DNA from: Spirochaetaceae bacterium
Lineage (GTDB): Bacteria; Spirochaetota; Spirochaetia; Treponematales; Treponemataceae
Assembly: GCA_031285525.1 (NCBI GenBank)
Contig: JAITWB010000136.1
Span: 1-8,265 of the forward strand
Reading direction: 5' to 3'
Length of the DNA stretch: 8,265 nt
Shown one piece after another: positions 5,076-8,265 of the stretch; position 1 is the first letter of the stretch; every line of letters starts with the position of its first letter. The translations under genes were made by a program, and so were the position numbers. The notes beneath the pieces were generated by a model that saw only the letters and a program-made list of their open reading frames with translations, did no database searches and was not told the DNA's origin.

Positions 5076-6620
5076 ATGGCAAAGAATAGTGAACCAGAGA
5101 AGGACGGTTTTTTCGAAACGATACTGGGTTTGATTTTTAAATCGAGCGATCCCGAGGCGGAAAAAAAGCGGCAGTTGAAAAATATTGCCAAGGATTTATT
5201 AAAAAGTAAATATAAATTCTATAAACCCGGAAGCGGAGAGGCTTTGCCTGGTATGGCAAAGTTCTTTTTTGATATCTATAAAACCGTGGGTGCTGCACAG
5301 GCGCTGCTTCATGCGGGGCAGGCATCTCATGTGGTTCAGAACATTATAATAGAATCGGTATTTACCGACAAACAGAAAAAAATCGCTCCCCGGCTTACGG
5401 AAGAGGCTATCAGAGAGCGGGCGAATACGGTTCAGGTGAATGCGCTCGTCAAGCAGGTGAAAGAGGAGCTTGCTGCCTTTATCACCGAATTCGATAATAA
5501 TAGAATAGCTTCAATAGATATGATCTATTCCCGGTTTGTCGCTCTCTCGTCGTTTGTGAATTTCGACTATCATTTTCTGCTCAAGAAATTTGATTCCTCC
5601 CTGCCGGAGCGGAATTTCACCTATGCGCCTCACTTTGAAGCCATCCGGGGCGAATATGTGGTGGACGATCTCAAGGATTTTATCTCCGTAGCGTGGCCGC
5701 TTCCCATGGATACGGCATGGGCTGACGTTTTTGCCATCATCAAGATTTACCGGAATGTAGAGCCCGTCGCCATGGGAGCCTGGAACAAACTGATGTCGAG
5801 AATTCAGGATCTGAAGAACTCACACATGCTGGAAAAAGTTATCCAGCACAGCTCAAAAGATCCGGCATACAGCGCTTCCTACGTTGCGGTTTCGGAGCGT
5901 ATTGCGGCGTCTTATATCGAAAAGCTGAAAACCCAGACAGAACTTATACTGAACAAGCTCCAGCAGGAGCGGCAGAACAATAAAGTCAATGACTTACTGA
6001 TGAAGCTCTTTGGAACAACGGATATCGTGCGGCTCCGCAACTATTCCGAGCGGGGAAACGCCGGATTCCAGCAGAAGATGCTCAGCGGATACCTGTACTA
6101 CGACCCCCTCAATTATATGAAGGCCTTTCTTATCGATTATTTTAAGAAGGATATCCGTGAGATTTCCGATCTCGTGCTGGTGCGGGGGCAGTGGTCTACA
6201 TCGACTCTCGCTAACGAGATGTCCGGAGCCTACCACGCTCTCCTCGAAATTTCCAATAAAATTACCGCCTTCGACGAGACCCTTGCGGATGACGGCGATC
6301 TGGGGGTAAAACTCAAGAACCTTTCACTGCGCATGGATCGTGACAAGGAAGCGGGAAATATTCTCCGTTCACAGCTCAAGGATATTAACGAGCGGGCTCA
6401 TCTCTTTCTCACCAGCGGCAGCCAGAATCTGGTGGTGTACGCACGGAATCTCAAAAATCTTCTTGAAGATAAGGATAAGCCCCATCCCGAGATCATCATT
6501 AACTGGAAAGAACTGGATCACTTTAGCGAAGAACCCTTCAAGGAGCGGGCAGTCGCCGTATACAAACAGATTTATCTCTTTATTACCCTGATGCAGACCT
6601 TTTTGACCCCCTCTTCGTGA
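5076..6620 (+). CDS. Spirochaete protein of unknown function (DUF5312-like)
   Basis: A 514-residue hydrophilic, mostly alpha-helical protein without a signal peptide, clear membrane span or recognisable catalytic motif. Visible parts are: an N-terminal amphipathic stretch (GFFETILGLIF), a charged segment (EAEKKRQLKNIAKDLLKSKYKFYKPGSGEALPG, about 27-60), and a helical region near 70-90. A Gln/Lys/Glu-rich stretch around 280-305 (EKLKTQTELILNKLQQERQNNKVNDL) looks like a coiled coil. It resembles proteins I associate with the Treponema-restricted DUF5312 group; that name is from memory of its general character. The N-terminal KFYKPGSGEALPGMAKFFFDIYKTVGAA segment looks like a conserved signature. 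It has its own promoter (5041-5069), no ribosome site, and ends in the terminator at 6668-6701, so it is probably transcribed alone. I assign no function. Confidence 0.7.
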   Translation: MAKNSEPEKDGFFETILGLIFKSSDPEAEKKRQLKNIAKDLLKSKYKFYKPGSGEALPGMAKFFFDIYKTVGAAQALLHAGQASHVVQNIIIESVFTDKQKKIAPRLTEEAIRERANTVQVNALVKQVKEELAAFITEFDNNRIASIDMIYSRFVALSSFVNFDYHFLLKKFDSSLPERNFTYAPHFEAIRGEYVVDDLKDFISVAWPLPMDTAWADVFAIIKIYRNVEPVAMGAWNKLMSRIQDLKNSHMLEKVIQHSSKDPAYSASYVAVSERIAASYIEKLKTQTELILNKLQQERQNNKVNDLLMKLFGTTDIVRLRNYSERGNAGFQQKMLSGYLYYDPLNYMKAFLIDYFKKDIREISDLVLVRGQWSTSTLANEMSGAYHALLEISNKITAFDETLADDGDLGVKLKNLSLRMDRDKEAGNILRSQLKDINERAHLFLTSGSQNLVVYARNLKNLLEDKDKPHPEIIINWKELDHFSEEPFKERAVAVYKQIYLFITLMQTFLTPSS

Positions 6621-6667
6621 CGGGTACTTGAACGGTAGTTTGAAAGACGTGCACATTTGGTGAATAA

Positions 6668-6701
6668 AAAAGGCTTTAAGGGTGATCCCTTAAAGCCTTT
6701 T
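6668..6701. terminator. Strong bidirectional terminator between convergent genes
   Basis: A perfect 15-bp stem (arms 6668-6682 and 6687-6701) with a 4-base TGAT loop. T's follow on both strands: TTTT-GC-TTTTT rightwards, and a run of six T's leftwards (from the A's at 6666-6671). It ends the 5076-6620 transcript from one side and the metQ transcript from the other. The rest of the 124-base gap shows no gene. Confidence 0.92.
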
Positions 6702-6744
6702 GCTTTTTCTCCCTGCCAAGGCAAGGAATGACTATTCTCTGATC

Positions 6745-7536
6745 TTAAAACACCGGAACGACTTCTCCGTCAGGATATCGGTCATTAATATAGTTCCGGA
6801 TCAGTTCGCTCTGAAGCGCCTTTACCAAGGCTGTGATGGCGGGCTTGTTTTCGTTCCCTGCCTTGACTGCTACTACGTTTACATAGGGGGAGTCTGCGCC
6901 TTCCACATAGAGACCGTCTTTCTTTGCATTCAGCCCCGCAGGAATGGCATAGTTACCGTTGATAACCGCAGCGTCCACATCGTCGAGAACTCTCGGAAGG
7001 GAAGCCGCTTCGATTTCCCGGAATTTCAGGTTTTTGCTGTTTACCGTGATATCCATAGGGGTTGCCGTAATTCCGGCTCCGCTGTTGAGGGTGATGAGTC
7101 CCGCTGACTGGAGCAGCAACAGAGCCCGTCCCTCGTTGGTGGGATCGTTGGGGATGGCAATGGTTGCCCCTTCGGGAATAGCATCCAGAGCGGTATACTT
7201 CCGTGAGTACACGGCTATAGGCTCTATGTGGATACCCCCGGCGTTTACCAGATGGAAACCCTTCTCTGTGTTGAAGGATTCGAGATAGGGCAGGTGCTGG
7301 AAGAAGTTCGCATCAAGCTGATTCGACTCAAGCGCCTCGTTGGGTGTGGTGTAATCGGTGAATTCCTGCACCTTGAGGGTATAGCCCTCTTTCGCAAGCT
7401 CCGGGATAACAAGAGTGAGCATTTCCGCATGGGGTTCCGGTGTCGCCCCCACAGTAATGACCGATGCGTCTTTTGCCTTTGAACAGCCTACGAGCGCGAG
7501 GCTTGCTGCTGCAAGGATTATTAAAACCTTTTTCAT
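6745..7536 (-). CDS. metQ: MetQ-type methionine ABC transporter substrate-binding lipoprotein
   Basis: Binds methionine outside the inner membrane and delivers it to the MetNI ABC transporter. The 263-residue product starts with a short lipoprotein signal peptide; the lipobox L-V-G-C makes Cys18 the lipidated residue. Family motifs follow in order: G30-A-T-P-E-P-H-A-E, N72-Q-L-D-A-N-F-F-Q-H-L-P-Y-L, I128-P-N-D-P-T-N-E-G-R-A-L-L-L-L-Q and I192-N-G-N-Y-A-I-P-A-G-L. The Asn in the last is at the ligand-binding position of the NlpA/MetQ family. Length is normal. I place the start at 7536 because AGGAGG lies 8 bases upstream (7545-7550) and the signal peptide then begins MKKVLIIL; a longer start at 7560 would add 8 residues and overlap the ribosome site. 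No metN or metI lies next to it: a terminator is downstream and a DUF3782 gene upstream, so the ATPase and permease must be elsewhere. Confidence 0.93.
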   Translation of the reverse strand: MKKVLIILAAASLALVGCSKAKDASVITVGATPEPHAEMLTLVIPELAKEGYTLKVQEFTDYTTPNEALESNQLDANFFQHLPYLESFNTEKGFHLVNAGGIHIEPIAVYSRKYTALDAIPEGATIAIPNDPTNEGRALLLLQSAGLITLNSGAGITATPMDITVNSKNLKFREIEAASLPRVLDDVDAAVINGNYAIPAGLNAKKDGLYVEGADSPYVNVVAVKAGNENKPAITALVKALQSELIRNYINDRYPDGEVVPVF

Positions 7537-7544
7537 TGTATATT

Positions 7545-7550
7545 CCTCCT
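7545..7550 (-). promoter_or_regulatory. Shine-Dalgarno site deciding the metQ start
   Basis: AGGAGG on the minus strand, 8 bases before the ATG at 7536-7534. It lies inside the codons that a start at 7560 would use, which argues for the shorter protein. Confidence 0.85.
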
Positions 7551-7557
7551 GAAAATA

Positions 7558-7585
7558 CATACAACTGATATCTCTATCAGGTATG
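7558..7585 (-). promoter_or_regulatory. Stem-loop in the metQ 5' leader
   Basis: On the metQ strand, CATAC-CTGATA (from 7585 down) pairs with TATCAG-TT-GTATG: an 11-pair stem with a 2-base bulge (7563-7564). The loop is GAGA, a GNRA-type tetraloop. It ends 7 bases upstream of the Shine-Dalgarno site. It could stabilise the message, bind a regulator or affect ribosome loading. It is too small to be a SAM riboswitch, and no T run follows, so it is not a terminator. Confidence 0.45.
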
Positions 7586-7593
7586 TTCTAAAC

Positions 7594-7607
7594 TGTATAT
7601 TTATACA
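7594..7607. promoter_or_regulatory. Operator-like dyad overlapping a candidate metQ -10
   Basis: TGTATA and TATACA are perfect 6-base inverted arms around TT, inside a wider imperfect dyad 7593-7614 (CTGTAT...ATACAG). A candidate leftward -10, TATAAA (complement of 7600-7605), lies inside it. The nearest -35-like hexamer, TTGATT, is spaced only 14 bases away, so the promoter is not well supported. If real, a repressor bound here would block metQ. AT-rich chance symmetry is the alternative. Confidence 0.3.
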
Positions 7608-7660
7608 AATACAGGAAAAAATCAAGTATAAATACACAATTCAATAGGTATATACTCGTT

Positions 7661-8161
7661 TTACCACTTTTTGGGTTCAACTGTGGGTTTTGTTACTATG
7701 ACGTCTTCTCCGGAAGGTTCGATGACAAAGAATCCCTGTGACAGGGCATATTTTTTGACACCCTCGCTGACGATAGCGCCAGCCATGGCGCCGAAGAATT
7801 CCCGTGTATCCCCCGTCTCATCGGCATATATGCGCAGCTTCTCCATTCTTATGAGATGGTAATCCACATCTTTTGCGCGCAGGGTGGTTTTTACCTCCAC
7901 CGCCATTACCTGCTTTTCGTTTTCGAGATAGGCGTCTATCTCTGCGTAGATGCTCTTATCATCGACTCGCAATTTCACCGGTTGTATTTTCTCAAAGTTA
8001 AAACCGAATTCTTTGAGTTTATGGGGTAGTGCAGGAGTCAGGAGATGTTCTACCAGAGAACCCATGGTATTACCGAATTCTCCGATGCTTTTCTGGTTCA
8101 TCCTCTGAAGCAGAAAAACTTCGTCAATGGTTTTTTGCGTTTTTTCATAATCGAGCTTCAT
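7661..8161 (-). CDS. DUF3782 family protein with PD-(D/E)XK nuclease-like fold
   Basis: A 166-residue protein with a short helical N-terminus (MKLDYEKTQKTIDEVFLLQRMNQ). The nuclease-like core is: E38 in G-S-L-V-E-H-L; E74-I-D76 in Y-A-E-I-D-A-Y-L; E89-V-K91 in A-V-E-V-K-T-T-L, giving the E...D...ExK set of PD-(D/E)XK enzymes; then G124-A-M-A-G-A and a Y-A-L-S-Q-G-F-F-V-I ending. DUF3782 proteins often carry a longer N-terminal coiled coil, which is short here. All expected active-site residues are present, so it may cleave DNA or RNA, but no substrate is known for the family to my knowledge. The ATG at 8161 is the only sensible start; no ribosome site precedes it, and the frame is closed by a stop (complement of 8213-8215). 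It lies 124 bases upstream of metQ on the same strand. Confidence 0.8.
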   Translation of the reverse strand: MKLDYEKTQKTIDEVFLLQRMNQKSIGEFGNTMGSLVEHLLTPALPHKLKEFGFNFEKIQPVKLRVDDKSIYAEIDAYLENEKQVMAVEVKTTLRAKDVDYHLIRMEKLRIYADETGDTREFFGAMAGAIVSEGVKKYALSQGFFVIEPSGEDVIVTKPTVEPKKW

Positions 8162-8184
8162 TGCGAAGCATACGGTCTGATACC

Positions 8185-8200
8185 CCGCAGCTTGCTGCGG
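8185..8200. promoter_or_regulatory. Dyad between divergent genes (CCGCAG-CTTG-CTGCGG)
   Basis: A perfect 6-bp GC-rich inverted repeat with a CTTG spacer lies in the 64-base divergent gap between the DUF3782 gene (left) and the gene starting at 8226 (right). It overlaps the weak -35 (TTGCTG, 8192-8197) of the rightward promoter. No T run follows on either strand, so a terminator is unlikely. A shared operator is possible. Confidence 0.35.
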
Positions 8201-8219
8201 CTGAAAAAACGGTTATAAT
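8192..8219 (+). promoter_or_regulatory. Promoter with perfect TATAAT, leaderless geometry, for the gene at 8226
   Basis: TATAAT at 8214-8219 matches consensus fully. A weak -35, TTGCTG (8192-8197), lies 16 bases upstream. The ATG at 8226 is 7 bases after the end of the -10, the same spacing as for the genes at 1751 and 5076. Confidence 0.55.
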
Positions 8220-8225
8220 GGATGG

Positions 8226-8265
8226 ATGAGCCGAATAATCCATAAAGCAAGGAATGTAAGTGTAA
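8226..8265 (+). CDS. Start of an unidentified rightward gene (cut by window end)
   Basis: Thirteen codons are visible (MSRIIHKARNVSV), too few to name a family. Two ATGs just upstream, at 8218 and 8222, both reach stops within a few codons, whereas 8226 stays open to the window end. The start is supported by the TATAAT at 8214-8219. It is divergent from the DUF3782 gene. Confidence 0.5.
   Translation, partial: MSRIIHKARNVSV

Noticed and set aside
3944..5909. A 17-base exact repeat (TCGGAGCGTATTGCGGC) near 3944 in the threonine synthase homologue and near 5893 in the 514-residue protein gene.
   Set aside because: Both copies encode the same short peptide, SERIAA, in frame. Flanking bases differ at once. 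It is best explained by chance use of the same codons, not by a repeat element.
7537..7660. A SAM or other methionine riboswitch in front of metQ.
   Set aside because: The gap holds one short hairpin and AT-rich sequence; the multi-helix core with a kink-turn and a terminator stem is missing.
1..8265. CRISPR array, tRNA, rRNA or phage genes.
   Set aside because: No regularly spaced direct repeats, no cloverleaf or rRNA-like sequence, and no recognisable phage proteins were found on either strand.

Overview
This window looks like a chromosomal segment of a spirochaete, most likely Treponema or a close relative. The pointers are an orphan gene resembling a spirochaete-restricted family of unknown function (DUF5312-like), the C-terminus of an Rpn/PD-(D/E)XK-type transposase-nuclease, a DUF3782 nuclease-like protein, and moderate GC content in the host genes. 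The lineage is inferred from protein resemblance only; there is no rRNA or tRNA gene to fix it.

Layout, left to right. (1) Bases 2-223 are the 3' end of an Rpn-type gene, cut by the window edge. (2) Bases 233-1702 are a complete IS4-family insertion sequence of 1,470 bp. It has 31-bp terminal inverted repeats (29/31 identical) and a leftward DDE transposase with the full Y-x2-R-x3-E-x6-K signature. It also has a hairpin terminator near each end, each placed to stop transcription entering from outside. The only start codon with a good ribosome binding site is one base out of frame with the transposase, across a run of eight A's. (3) Bases 1751-5044 are a rightward cluster: a DUF2156 (aminoacyl-phosphatidylglycerol-synthase-like) protein, a LysO-type lysine exporter, and a threonine synthase homologue that has lost the PLP-binding lysine and the other cofactor motifs. 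(4) Bases 5076-6620 encode a 514-residue protein of unknown function with its own promoter, ending at a strong bidirectional terminator at 6668-6701. (5) On the minus strand are an orphan MetQ methionine-binding lipoprotein and, upstream of it, a DUF3782 PD-(D/E)XK-like protein. (6) At the right edge the first 13 codons of another rightward gene begin.

How it fits together. LysO exports lysine, and DUF2156 is related to the domain that uses lysyl-tRNA in MprF. The third gene derives from threonine synthase, a branch of the same aspartate pathway, so the cluster has an amino-acid theme, but the last member appears to be a pseudoenzyme. MetQ is a methionine receptor, with no metN or metI beside it.

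The two observations most worth following are the non-catalytic threonine synthase and a repeated start architecture. Three rightward genes (1751, 5076, 8226) have a -10-like hexamer ending exactly 7 bases before the A of the ATG, and none has a convincing Shine-Dalgarno sequence. This suggests leaderless transcripts. Genes inside the same window with ordinary Shine-Dalgarno starts (3731 and metQ) act as internal contrasts.
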